From a virus: DNA of 23,858 nt. Both the position numbers and the translations under genes were made by a program. Positions 16,194 through 22,776 of this stretch are shown here, one piece after another. Where the stretch lies: positions 1 through 23,858 of IMG/VR virus record IMGVR_UViG_3300030060_002021. One strand, written 5' to 3'. Each line of letters starts with the position of its first letter. Position 1 is the stretch's first letter. The notes under the pieces were generated by a model, which saw only the letters and a program-made list of their open reading frames with translations, was not told the DNA's origin and ran no database searches.

Positions 16194-16976
16194 TTAAAAA
16201 GGTACGTCTGAGTCTTCTTGCTTTTGCTTCTCCTCACCAGTTCCAGTTTTAATCTCACCAGCCCTGAACGAATTGTACAGATCACGAGCCTCGATAATCG
16301 CTTCAGGTGCTACGCTATCCATCTCTTCCTGCGCTACTGCGTAGTTGAACCACGAACCTTTGTCGTTGCTCTCCTGCACAGAAGTCAGCTTCCACGGCAC
16401 AGCCCACATCGGTGGGTTGAACAAGCCCTTGCTTGGATGCGAAATCTTCAGACCAGCCCGACGAGTATTCCATTGCTTGGCAATCTTCATCTGAGTCTTC
16501 TTCATATCGCAGATCATTTGAGTAGTTGCACCATTTTCATCGACACCCAACACCAAAAACTGAGCAGACCGGACAAGCTCGTTACCGCTTGGTAACATCT
16601 CAGTAGAACCGTTACGCTCAGTCTTACGGATATCTGGATCATCGGCACTCAACTCACCCATGAATCCACCACCGGACTCCCGGAGTTGGAACTCCAGAAA
16701 CTTGGTAGTATATGCACACATCAGTACAGTCAGACCAGTATCGGCCTCCCAGAACTGACCAGTTACAGTATTGAAGATATCACCTGCCGAAGCACCCTGA
16801 ATAAACTTGGGGTCCGTCTTCAACAGTTGCGGTGACAGAGGCTGTAAGATCCGCAGGAACGGAATCTGCATATCATCTGCACCAATAGTCTCCATACCCT
16901 GACCTTGACTATCAAACAGGTCATCCATTAGATTTGCCACCGCAGTGGTCTTTGCATTTGCTACTTCTGTTGCCAT
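16194..16976 (-). CDS. Putative single-stranded DNA-binding protein with acidic DSDVPF tail (260 aa)
   Basis: The C-terminus is charged and acidic and ends EDSDVPF, matching the SSB-type acidic tip (consensus D-D-[IV]-P-F) that recruits replication partners. The body (about residues 30-230) is a mixed beta-rich domain with many aromatics, and I cannot show a canonical OB-fold by eye. Position directly before the primase and in an operon with polymerase and helicase supports an SSB role; similar proteins in marine phages are annotated that way. GAGGAG lies 8 nt before its ATG, inside the end of the preceding gene. Alternative: another DNA-binding replication accessory protein. Confidence 0.7.
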   Translation of the reverse strand: MATEVANAKTTAVANLMDDLFDSQGQGMETIGADDMQIPFLRILQPLSPQLLKTDPKFIQGASAGDIFNTVTGQFWEADTGLTVLMCAYTTKFLEFQLRESGGGFMGELSADDPDIRKTERNGSTEMLPSGNELVRSAQFLVLGVDENGATTQMICDMKKTQMKIAKQWNTRRAGLKISHPSKGLFNPPMWAVPWKLTSVQESNDKGSWFNYAVAQEEMDSVAPEAIIEARDLYNSFRAGEIKTGTGEEKQKQEDSDVPF

Positions 16977-16980
16977 GATT

Positions 16981-17544
16981 TTAGCTCCTCGATATCTTGG
17001 CTTCTGTTCCTACGAAAACTCCGAACGTGTCGAAGTCGATCTCCTGACCCTTCTCAATACGCTCCTTCACCCATGCTTTTAGTTTCATGGGATGGACATG
17101 CGTCTTCTGGGCTGGGTCTAGTCCCTTGCTTTTAAGATCATCAACGACGGCTCCTGCCACATTATCCTGACCTGCATTAAACGATACAGTCACATCATTC
17201 TTGATAATGTCACCCTCACCGATAGAACGTATCCAAGCGAAAGCCTCATCGCGCTTCTCCTCACTTATACGAGCGTGGACAAACTGACGTAAAGTAACCT
17301 TGTTACCATCAACTGTAATACCATCCATACCCATCTCCTGCATAAGAGATGGTATGTCTTCTTCGTTTACTTTCTTTTTACGGAACTTCAGATCTTTGAG
17401 ATGCTGCTCTGTTGCTGCAATATCTTCATCGATCTTCATAGACTGACGGATAAGAGTAGACAGCGCACTGCCCTTCTCTCCATCTACTTTGTCGAACTTC
17501 TGGGCATCGACCTCCTCATCAATCAGCGAGAATATATCGCTCAT
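16981..17544 (-). CDS. Conserved phage protein with N-terminal coiled coil (187 aa)
   Basis: Residues about 30-65 form a charged coiled coil (AATEQHLKDLKFRKKKVNEED) and the remainder is a compact alpha/beta domain with the segment GITVDGNKVTLRQFVHARI and the patterns AFAWIRSIGEGDIIKNDVTV and HVHPMKLKAWVKERIEKG. I have seen this arrangement in many phage genomes next to SSB-like genes, without an assigned function. GGAGAAGGAAG just before the ATG is a strong ribosome-binding site. Only 4 bp separate its stop from the SSB-like start, so the two are probably functional partners. Confidence 0.8.
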   Translation of the reverse strand: MSDIFSLIDEEVDAQKFDKVDGEKGSALSTLIRQSMKIDEDIAATEQHLKDLKFRKKKVNEEDIPSLMQEMGMDGITVDGNKVTLRQFVHARISEEKRDEAFAWIRSIGEGDIIKNDVTVSFNAGQDNVAGAVVDDLKSKGLDPAQKTHVHPMKLKAWVKERIEKGQEIDFDTFGVFVGTEAKISRS

Positions 17545-17568
17545 CTTCCTTCTCCTTCGTTAAAGTTT

Positions 17569-17623
17569 AACCCCTTCGGGTTGAATGCAGACGTTATCGC
17601 CTGCAACCTGCTTGGTCAAGCAG
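17569..17623 (-). promoter_or_regulatory. Three consecutive hairpins between RHH gene and 187-aa gene
   Basis: In leftward order: CUGCUU-GACC-AAGCAG (17608-17623, spanning the RHH stop codon), UGCAGGCG-AUAA-CGUCUGCA (17586-17605, 8 bp including one G-U that would be A-C on the other strand), and AACCC-GAAG-GGGUU (17569-17582). They end about 15 nt before the Shine-Dalgarno of the 187-aa gene. No U-run follows. They may be processing, stability or attenuation elements. Confidence 0.45.
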
Positions 17624-17768
17624 ATTCCTTAGTCAGCTTATCAGCCTCCTGTTTAACAATCCAAGTGATCTGCATTGGAATACTCCTGTGTTCCATCTCT
17701 GCAAGCTTCACTAGATCTTTATATGTATCAACTGGCACTGCCACTGATTTGAATTTCTTTCTGTCCAC
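17616..17768 (-). CDS. Ribbon-helix-helix (CopG/Arc-like) small DNA-binding protein (50 aa)
   Basis: The gene begins with GTG, preceded by GAGGAG at 6-nt spacing, and ends TGA at 17616-17618. The protein MDRKKFKSVAVPVDTYKDLV... has the RHH pattern: a basic N-terminus, a short beta strand (KSVAVPV), helix 1 (DTYKDLVKLAEME), a turn (HRSIP) and helix 2 (MQITWIVKQEADKL). RHH proteins dimerise to bind operator DNA, typically as repressors. It stands alone between the SNF2 helicase and the 187-aa gene, with its own leader and a weak promoter candidate, so it could regulate this replication operon. Confidence 0.75.
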   Translation of the reverse strand: MDRKKFKSVAVPVDTYKDLVKLAEMEHRSIPMQITWIVKQEADKLTKESA

Positions 17769-17792
17769 AATATTCTCCTCTTATGTTTTCAT

Positions 17793-17822
17793 AACTTATC
17801 TCATGTATCCGGTGATCGTCAA
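17793..17822 (-). promoter_or_regulatory. Weak sigma70-like promoter candidate before the RHH gene
   Basis: On the leftward strand TTGACG (17817-17822) is followed after 18 bp by TAAGTT (17793-17798). The -35 box matches 5 of 6, the -10 only 3 of 6. It would start transcription near 17786, 18 nt before the RHH GTG, in one of the few non-coding gaps (17769-17835). Confidence 0.25.
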
Positions 17823-17835
17823 ACAATAAATTGTA

Positions 17836-19287
17836 TTACTCCTTACGAGGCGATAGCTCGAGCCATTGCCTTGCTTCCTCACCCAGTGTCTTTGCTGACA
17901 GATCGATCTTAGCCCGAAGACTCTTAACTATATGCTCATCGACTGTGCCCTTCGAGACAAGATCAACATAGGTCACTGTGTTCTTCTGACCGATACGATG
18001 ACATCGGTCCTCTGACTGCACCCGTGTCTCCAGATTGAAGTCATTGGCGTAGTAAATCACGTTGGTTGCTGCGGTCAGCGTCAGACCATAGCCTGCGGTC
18101 TGAGGGTTAGCCACGAAGAATCTCGCATCTCCGAACTGGAAACTCTGGATTGCTTTCTGCCTGTCCTCGTCCGATGTGTCTCCGAAGTAATTGACTGTCG
18201 AGTCCGAACCATAGGCTTTCTTCAGTGCGGCCTCGATGTTTCGTATATCATACCTGAACCTCGACCAGATGATTACCTTGCCGGACATCTCCTCGACTGT
18301 CTCCAGCACCGCATCGACACGCCTGCTTTTGAACTCCACAAGTTCTTTGTCATCGGTCATGATGTGGCCGCACAATACCTGTTGGAGTCTGAGTAGCTGA
18401 GTCATGGCCGCAGGTGCAGACACCAGTCCACCATCCTCGAGCAATGCAATAGCTGCATTCTTCAGTGACATATAGTGTTTGATCTGCTCGTCAGTCAGAC
18501 TCACATGCCGGACTGTGTATATCTTTTCTGGCAGATCGAGAGCATCTTCTTTGGTAACTCGATATGAGAACTTGTCCAGCTTGGTAGAAAGCTCGTCAAG
18601 ATTTCTGTATCCCACGACTTGCTGAAAACTGTGACCGCCCATCCGTTGAGTTCTTGTAATTGCATATCGTCCCTGAAAGGAATAGAACGACTCGAAACCA
18701 AGCAGGGCTTTGTCCATGAATCCACACTGTGCGTATAAATCCATCGGCGATTTCGTAACGGGCGACCCTGTAAGTATACGCCGAAACGATGCTGCTTTAC
18801 CAAGTGCAACCAGAGCCTTAGTCCTCTTGGCTTTCGGGTTCTTAATAGTTGTTGACTCATCAACCGCAAGTAGGAAAGTCGAGTCTCGAACAAACTTCTC
18901 CACGAACGCTTTGAGTTTTGTTGTTGCAAATCCCTCCACGTTGACCAGCAGGATGCGGAGCTTACCACGCTCCTTGATACCCGATACGAGGTGTTCTTTC
19001 TGAGTCTTGTTCGGGTTCGGATTCCAAACATAAACCTCACGTTCAATGTCGTCGTGCAGGTGGGCTGGGATCTCCGACGTTTGCCAATTGCGATAAACAC
19101 CTTTGGGTGCAACGACAATAACGGTGTCGATCTTTTTGTTTTCGTACAGCCATGCCATGTTGTCGATAAGAACTTTTGATTTACCACAGCCCATCTCCAT
19201 GAAGTAAGCGTAGTTTATCTTATCGTATGAACGCTCGAGCGCAATGCGCTGATGCTCATACGGCTGAGTCTTGTATTTGAATTTCAT
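17836..19287 (-). CDS. SNF2-type superfamily 2 helicase/translocase (483 aa)
   Basis: Two RecA-like domains with SNF2-type motifs are present: the N-terminal YEHQRIAL (Q-like), motif I MGCGKSK (Lys36), motif II VDEST (142-146) in place of DEAH/DEGH, motif III LTGSP (172-176), motif V NPQTAGYGLTLTAA (394-407) and motif VI QSEDRCHRIGQ (424-434). This is a minimal-length SNF2 core without extra domains. It should be an ATP-dependent DNA translocase that could remodel or unwind replication or recombination intermediates. AAGGGG lies 6 nt upstream of the ATG. The 67-bp gap after it precedes the RHH gene. Confidence 0.93.
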   Translation of the reverse strand: MKFKYKTQPYEHQRIALERSYDKINYAYFMEMGCGKSKVLIDNMAWLYENKKIDTVIVVAPKGVYRNWQTSEIPAHLHDDIEREVYVWNPNPNKTQKEHLVSGIKERGKLRILLVNVEGFATTKLKAFVEKFVRDSTFLLAVDESTTIKNPKAKRTKALVALGKAASFRRILTGSPVTKSPMDLYAQCGFMDKALLGFESFYSFQGRYAITRTQRMGGHSFQQVVGYRNLDELSTKLDKFSYRVTKEDALDLPEKIYTVRHVSLTDEQIKHYMSLKNAAIALLEDGGLVSAPAAMTQLLRLQQVLCGHIMTDDKELVEFKSRRVDAVLETVEEMSGKVIIWSRFRYDIRNIEAALKKAYGSDSTVNYFGDTSDEDRQKAIQSFQFGDARFFVANPQTAGYGLTLTAATNVIYYANDFNLETRVQSEDRCHRIGQKNTVTYVDLVSKGTVDEHIVKSLRAKIDLSAKTLGEEARQWLELSPRKE

Positions 19288-19299
19288 GATCGCCCCTTG

Positions 19300-19542
19300 C
19301 TACTCCTCTACATCGCCAGACATCAGTGCGTGTTTTGCGGCCTCGAGATGCCAGATAACTTCAGCCACGTCCTCTATCGTGGTCATCATCTTGACACTGC
19401 CATCTGCCGCAGTGCCAACAATGACGGCGCTATCCATCATCTTGCTTGCTATTGCACACACCGCAGGCACTGATGCCCTTGGCACTTTGCTTACCTTCGG
19501 CTTTTGCTTCAGATACACAACATTGTTCTGGTCTTCAGTCAT
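19300..19542 (-). CDS. Unknown small protein (80 aa)
   Basis: I place the start at the ATG at 19542 rather than farther upstream (19641), because the upstream 33 codons overlap the preceding gene in another frame and look like a shadow (RRRRLERGSR). The chosen start gives an 8-nt ATGACTGA overlap, like other genes here. The protein MTEDQNNVVYLKQKPK... has a central hydrophobic segment (VPAVCAIASKMMDSAVIVGTA) and a helical C-terminus (DVAEVIWHLEAAKHALM). No motif identifies a function. It lies 12 bp before the SNF2 helicase and is probably cotranscribed with it. Confidence 0.6.
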   Translation of the reverse strand: MTEDQNNVVYLKQKPKVSKVPRASVPAVCAIASKMMDSAVIVGTAADGSVKMMTTIEDVAEVIWHLEAAKHALMSGDVEE

Positions 19543-19723
19543 CCTGAACCGACTCTCCTCGCAACTTTGCCAAGGCCACCTTGGCTTTGTTACGCATATC
19601 CATGTAGACCTCGAGCCTCTTTCGAGTCTTCTCCGCCTCACGATATAACCCCGAGTCCATGAGTAATGTCAACTCATCGTCCAGAATGCGTATGACTCTG
19701 TCCATCGACTTTGTGTCACTCAT
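19535..19723 (-). CDS. Small helical protein (62 aa)
   Basis: The ATG at 19723 has AAGGGG 8 nt upstream, inside the end of the 449-aa gene, which decides the start over the earlier ATG at 19807. The protein is highly charged and helical (MDRVIRILDDELTLLMD; YREAEKTRKRLEVYMDMRNKA), probably a two-helix or coiled-coil hairpin. Function is unknown; it overlaps the next gene by 8 nt, indicating translational coupling. Confidence 0.65.
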   Translation of the reverse strand: MSDTKSMDRVIRILDDELTLLMDSGLYREAEKTRKRLEVYMDMRNKAKVALAKLRGESVQDD

Positions 19724-19725
19724 TG

Positions 19726-21075
19726 CTATCCCCTTTTCTTTTTTAAATTGTAGTCGTGGATGATCACACCCAGATCCGCATTGCCTCGAGTGTGAGGCGG
19801 TATCCATGTTCTCTTGACAACATTACCGAACCTGTCTCGTTCAACGGCTCTCCAATGTCCTCGAACCTCGTGCTGCCTCTTTGGCGAACCTTGCCCCGTG
19901 AACATCTGTTCATAGACGTTCTTGCCTCTGGGCTTGGGCAACTGCACATCGATAAGTTTGTATTCGTTCTTCGGAACTTTCCTGCCAAGCCTGATGTGAT
20001 CAATCTTTTTCTTTGGCACCTTGTTCTCGAATACAACCAGATCATAATTTAGAATGGATAACAGAGGGATCAGAAACCGCAGATCGCCTGTCATCTTTCT
20101 AAGATTGTCCGATTCCATTTGTGCCATGTCCCGAATATCCCAACCCATCTGCCATCTATCTTTGTGAACAACCATTGCCATGCCGTTGGTTTGTGCTACG
20201 GCTGTTCTGTTAAAGATCTCTTCAAGATAACGAGCTTGCTCTTTGTTTTTTCCGTGATGTTCAACATACCAAGGAGCCAACATCTCAGTGCATGACAGGA
20301 TTTGAGACGACCTCATCTGTGTTAAGTCAGTCATGTAATTTAATTCTGGAGTCGTGCTCTCTGCGACAGGCTGATCAAATGTGCCCTCATTCGAGAGATA
20401 AAAACCTATGGGATAAATTGTTACCCTGTCATCCAGTGCCGTTGCGTGTTTGGTGAATAAAAACTGATCGTTCACCCTCATGATGTGATACCCAACTTTG
20501 TGGTTGGGATCACCTCCTTTGGAAGTCTTAAATTTTTCTTTATAGCCTTTTCTCTCGAACCACTCATCCATGGATCTTTTTCTGGCGTGAGTCCGGGCTA
20601 ATTCGTTCCATTCGATCCACATATTGTCAAAGCATGGAACGGCTCTAAACAACATATCCAAAAGTCTTTTTGGTTCTTTAAGACTCGCTTCCATAACATC
20701 TGGTATCAGGTCATTACTAACCATAAACTTTTGAGCCTTAGAGATATTAATCTGTGCGTTTATACGAGCAGACTCAGCATACTTCCCACCCGAATAATTA
20801 TTCACGCCTCTCTTTGGCTGTGTAAGACAGGCAAGAGTAGAGTTGGCAAGAGTCGGCGCGTCAGGGTCAATCTCCGATAGACTCGTAAGATCTTCTATAT
20901 CCTCTGTTGCTTCAATGTCTTCGCCTGTCAGCAAGTTCTTGTAATGATGGGGGCTACGCTCATCTCCTCCGTTCTGCTCAATAGAAAAAAGATCAGACCA
21001 CTTGTCTTGCTTAGACAAATCAGACCTTTGTTTGTTTATCTTACCCATCATTTCTTTCAGTGGATCTTCTGCCAT
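19726..21075 (-). CDS. Unknown conserved phage protein with C-terminal VRGHWR...PHTRGNADLG motif (449 aa)
   Basis: The ATG at 21075 has GAGGGGG at 6-nt spacing; a GTG at 21102 would add nine residues and overlap the previous gene by 25 nt, so I prefer the ATG. The acidic N-terminus is followed by TLACLTQPKRGVNNYSGGKY, a central Trp-rich segment (AVPCFDNMWIEWNELAR), and near the end HEVRGHWRAVERD and WIPPHTRGNADLGVIIHDY. That C-terminal VRGHWR-PH-RG signature recurs, to my recollection, in many phage proteins of unknown function. I see no nuclease or ATPase motif. This is the largest unassigned leftward gene and is AT-richer than the helicase genes. Confidence 0.85.
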   Translation of the reverse strand: MAEDPLKEMMGKINKQRSDLSKQDKWSDLFSIEQNGGDERSPHHYKNLLTGEDIEATEDIEDLTSLSEIDPDAPTLANSTLACLTQPKRGVNNYSGGKYAESARINAQINISKAQKFMVSNDLIPDVMEASLKEPKRLLDMLFRAVPCFDNMWIEWNELARTHARKRSMDEWFERKGYKEKFKTSKGGDPNHKVGYHIMRVNDQFLFTKHATALDDRVTIYPIGFYLSNEGTFDQPVAESTTPELNYMTDLTQMRSSQILSCTEMLAPWYVEHHGKNKEQARYLEEIFNRTAVAQTNGMAMVVHKDRWQMGWDIRDMAQMESDNLRKMTGDLRFLIPLLSILNYDLVVFENKVPKKKIDHIRLGRKVPKNEYKLIDVQLPKPRGKNVYEQMFTGQGSPKRQHEVRGHWRAVERDRFGNVVKRTWIPPHTRGNADLGVIIHDYNLKKKRG

Positions 21076-21077
21076 GA

Positions 21078-21404
21078 CTACCCCCTCAAGATCCTGTGCC
21101 ACGCCAAGGCTACCTTCATAGCCCTATCCAAATCCTCATCCTCTTTAGTATCAAGAGTCTTGAGTTTTTCGTTGATAACTTCTTCCATTACATGAACCGC
21201 ATCAGACCAAGTTAGTTCCTCGATGGGTTTCGCTTCCGACTCTGTCAGCATTGACTCCTCCTTTGCTGAATTGTAACCAATCATCAGACCACAGATCGTG
21301 CACCTAGCCTGCGACTCACCGCTCATAGTGACTCGAGCCTCGCACCTTGGACATCGATCATCCTCGATGACCTTGCCCCATGATCCATCCCCTTCAATAA
21401 TCAA
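21078..21404 (-). CDS. Zinc-ribbon protein with helical C-terminus (108 aa)
   Basis: Two CxxC knuckles at residues 18/21 (CPRC) and 35/38 (CTIC) form a likely zinc ribbon; the C-terminal half is acidic and helical (WSDAVHVMEEVINEKLKTLD). I place the start at TTG 21404, whose TTGA overlaps the preceding stop by 4 nt with GAGGA upstream; a longer TTG start at 21434 would only add a simple-repeat Arg run. The start is uncertain. Small zinc ribbons in phages often contact nucleic acid or host RNA polymerase, but nothing shows this here. Confidence 0.65.
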   Translation of the reverse strand: MIIEGDGSWGKVIEDDRCPRCEARVTMSGESQARCTICGLMIGYNSAKEESMLTESEAKPIEELTWSDAVHVMEEVINEKLKTLDTKEDEDLDRAMKVALAWHRILRG

Positions 21405-21640
21405 TGACAGGTTTCCTCTTCTTCTTCTTCGCAATTGTTCTGGGCGGCAACCATCGATGCCGTCATCAGCCGCATCACTTCGACTGAACTACCCATGTTA
21501 TTCTGCATGGCAAGAGTCAGACCTGCGGACATCAACAGATAGGCCGCAAAGTCTATGTCCAGTTCCATAGCCTCGAACTCGCGCAATAGCTTCTGCACAC
21601 TCTTGCCAGCTTTATACTTTTCCTTCGACACACTAGTCAT
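21401..21640 (-). CDS. Unknown small protein with Glu-rich tail (79 aa)
   Basis: The ATG at 21640 overlaps the stop of the preceding gene by 8 nt (ATGACTAG). The protein is predicted helical with a hydrophobic middle (DIDFAAYLLMSAGLTLAM) and Met-rich helix (EVMRLMTASMVAA), then a Glu run (CEEEEEETCH) encoded by a GAA repeat. The middle segment is too short and polar on its edges to be called a membrane anchor confidently. No function can be assigned. Confidence 0.65.
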   Translation of the reverse strand: MTSVSKEKYKAGKSVQKLLREFEAMELDIDFAAYLLMSAGLTLAMQNNMGSSVEVMRLMTASMVAAQNNCEEEEEETCH

Positions 21641-22043
21641 CTTTTACAACCTTTTTATCTTCCCAGTTTTCCCAAAGAAATCTGGGGTTGCATCTTGTGT
21701 TTGGATCTTTACCCACAGTTAAAAGAAGAACACTGACTATGTAGTCACTCCTAGACTTCCTCTTTTTTCTGTAATGAATAAACTGAGCTTTTTTCTTTGC
21801 CAACAAAGTTACAAACTCACCCTTTAAACTCACAGTCTGACCAACACGAGGAACAGGACTTGCTCGTTTGCCGCTAGTCCAACGATACTTGTAGTATCTG
21901 TACCCCTCTGGTGGCCTATAATTTTTATAGTCCTTTGGCAAATTTGTTTGGAAATGCTCAATAGCTTCGGCGTGTTCATCCACTAGATTTTTACCTGCTT
22001 TTGAAAACGTTATGTAAGTCTCGTCTGCCAACATACTAGTCAT
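21633..22043 (-). CDS. Unknown basic protein (136 aa)
   Basis: The start is taken at the ATG at 22043 (MTSMLADETYITF), giving an 8-nt overlap (ATGACTAG); the upstream 11 codons read as a shadow. The protein is basic, with an aromatic segment (YKNYRPPEGYRYYKYRW), a VKLKGEF-like strand region and a Lys/Arg cluster (YRKKRKSRSDY), and ends VVKDD. It could contact nucleic acid, but has no known motif. Its AT-rich base composition (20 G/C in 60 at 21721-21780) contrasts with the helicase genes and suggests recent acquisition. Confidence 0.65.
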   Translation of the reverse strand: MTSMLADETYITFSKAGKNLVDEHAEAIEHFQTNLPKDYKNYRPPEGYRYYKYRWTSGKRASPVPRVGQTVSLKGEFVTLLAKKKAQFIHYRKKRKSRSDYIVSVLLLTVGKDPNTRCNPRFLWENWEDKKVVKDD

Positions 22044-22272
22044 CTTTAACCATGCCCCCATATGCTTCCTTGCCAATGGACTCTTGATACTCAGTCCAGA
22101 TCTCAGCCAACATATTCATCACGTCATCAAGACCCATGTGATTTACCAGATCCATATGACTCTCCATTTTGCTGGAGAACTGATGCCACGTCTCACAGTC
22201 ATGAGCCACCATAAAGGCTTTCTCATCAAACAACTCTTCACGCTCCATCATCATCGCTTTGACTCTACCCAT
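22036..22272 (-). CDS. Unknown Met-rich acidic protein (78 aa)
   Basis: AGGAG at 8-nt spacing supports the ATG at 22272, and the first codons overlap the preceding stop by 8 nt (ATGGGTAG); earlier in-frame ATGs are inside the neighbour. Eleven of 78 residues are Met, in MGRVKAMMM and later helical segments (LVNHMGLDDVMNMLAEIWTEY). The sequence is helical and acidic, with no catalytic motif and no assignable function. It ends MVKDD, like the following gene, which ends VVKDD. Confidence 0.6.
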   Translation of the reverse strand: MGRVKAMMMEREELFDEKAFMVAHDCETWHQFSSKMESHMDLVNHMGLDDVMNMLAEIWTEYQESIGKEAYGGMVKDD

Positions 22273-22468
22273 GTGCCATCTCCTTGAAAAATGTACCAGT
22301 CGCCTTCTTCGCGTTCCTGATAGTACGCTCCTCGTAGCCCCACAGATCCTCGCCATTGCCGGACTTGAACATTGACGATAAGCCAACGCCCGAAAACAAA
22401 CGAGTCTCGACTCTGCGAACTGTGCCGTGCCGATCAAAGTCATCGGCTGTTGGATCATCTTCAAACAT
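22265..22468 (-). CDS. Unknown small protein (67 aa)
   Basis: The ATG overlaps the stop of the 97-aa gene by 1 nt (TAATG), with a GGCGGTGAG segment just upstream as ribosome-binding site. The N-terminus is acidic (MFEDDPTADDFDRHG) and the remainder basic (RVETRLF, ERTIRNAKKATGTFFKEM). No recognisable motif; likely one of a series of short accessory genes. Confidence 0.55.
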   Translation of the reverse strand: MFEDDPTADDFDRHGTVRRVETRLFSGVGLSSMFKSGNGEDLWGYEERTIRNAKKATGTFFKEMAHG

Positions 22469-22761
22469 TACTCACCGCCTTTCCTAAACATTGGCAACTG
22501 ATAACCAAAGCCGCCTGTCATGTTGAACTGTGTCTCCAGATCACCCTTGGCCTTTGCCAGCTTCGGCAAGATGCGAGCGTCTGTTAACTCAAAGTCCTCG
22601 CACTCAGTATAGTCACACACAAATTCCTGTATGACTTGTGCCGCATCCAGTATGGCCTGCATCTGGGCTGGAGTCAGCTTGTTTTCCAACTCCTCAACCT
22701 TTTCGAGACGCTCTGCCTCACGCTTCCTTGCCGCCATTTCATACTTATCTGGTCTTCCCAT
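22468..22761 (-). CDS. Unknown coiled-coil protein (97 aa)
   Basis: I choose the ATG at 22761 because GAAGGGAG lies 7 nt upstream; the ATG at 22782 has no such site and would overlap the preceding stop. The protein begins MGRPDKYEMAARKREAERLEKVEEL, a charged helix likely to form a coiled coil, followed by a second helix (PAQMQAILDAAQVIQEFV) and a Gly-rich C-terminus. Function is unknown. Its initiation region is nearly identical to that of the next gene upstream. Confidence 0.65.
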   Translation of the reverse strand: MGRPDKYEMAARKREAERLEKVEELENKLTPAQMQAILDAAQVIQEFVCDYTECEDFELTDARILPKLAKAKGDLETQFNMTGGFGYQLPMFRKGGE

Positions 22762-22776
22762 TATCTCACTCCCTTC
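22753..22776 (-). repeat. 24-nt translation-initiation repeat, copy 2
   Basis: On the leftward strand this reads GAAGGGAGTGAGATAATGGGAAGA, spanning ribosome-binding site to codon 3 of the 97-aa gene. It differs from the copy at 23178-23201 at one base (A to G). Confidence 0.85.

Noticed and set aside
18501-19187. 228-codon leftward ORF in another frame of the SNF2 gene
   Set aside because: The other frame holds all SNF2 motifs, and this one has low-complexity Arg/Ser/Leu composition typical of a shadow frame.
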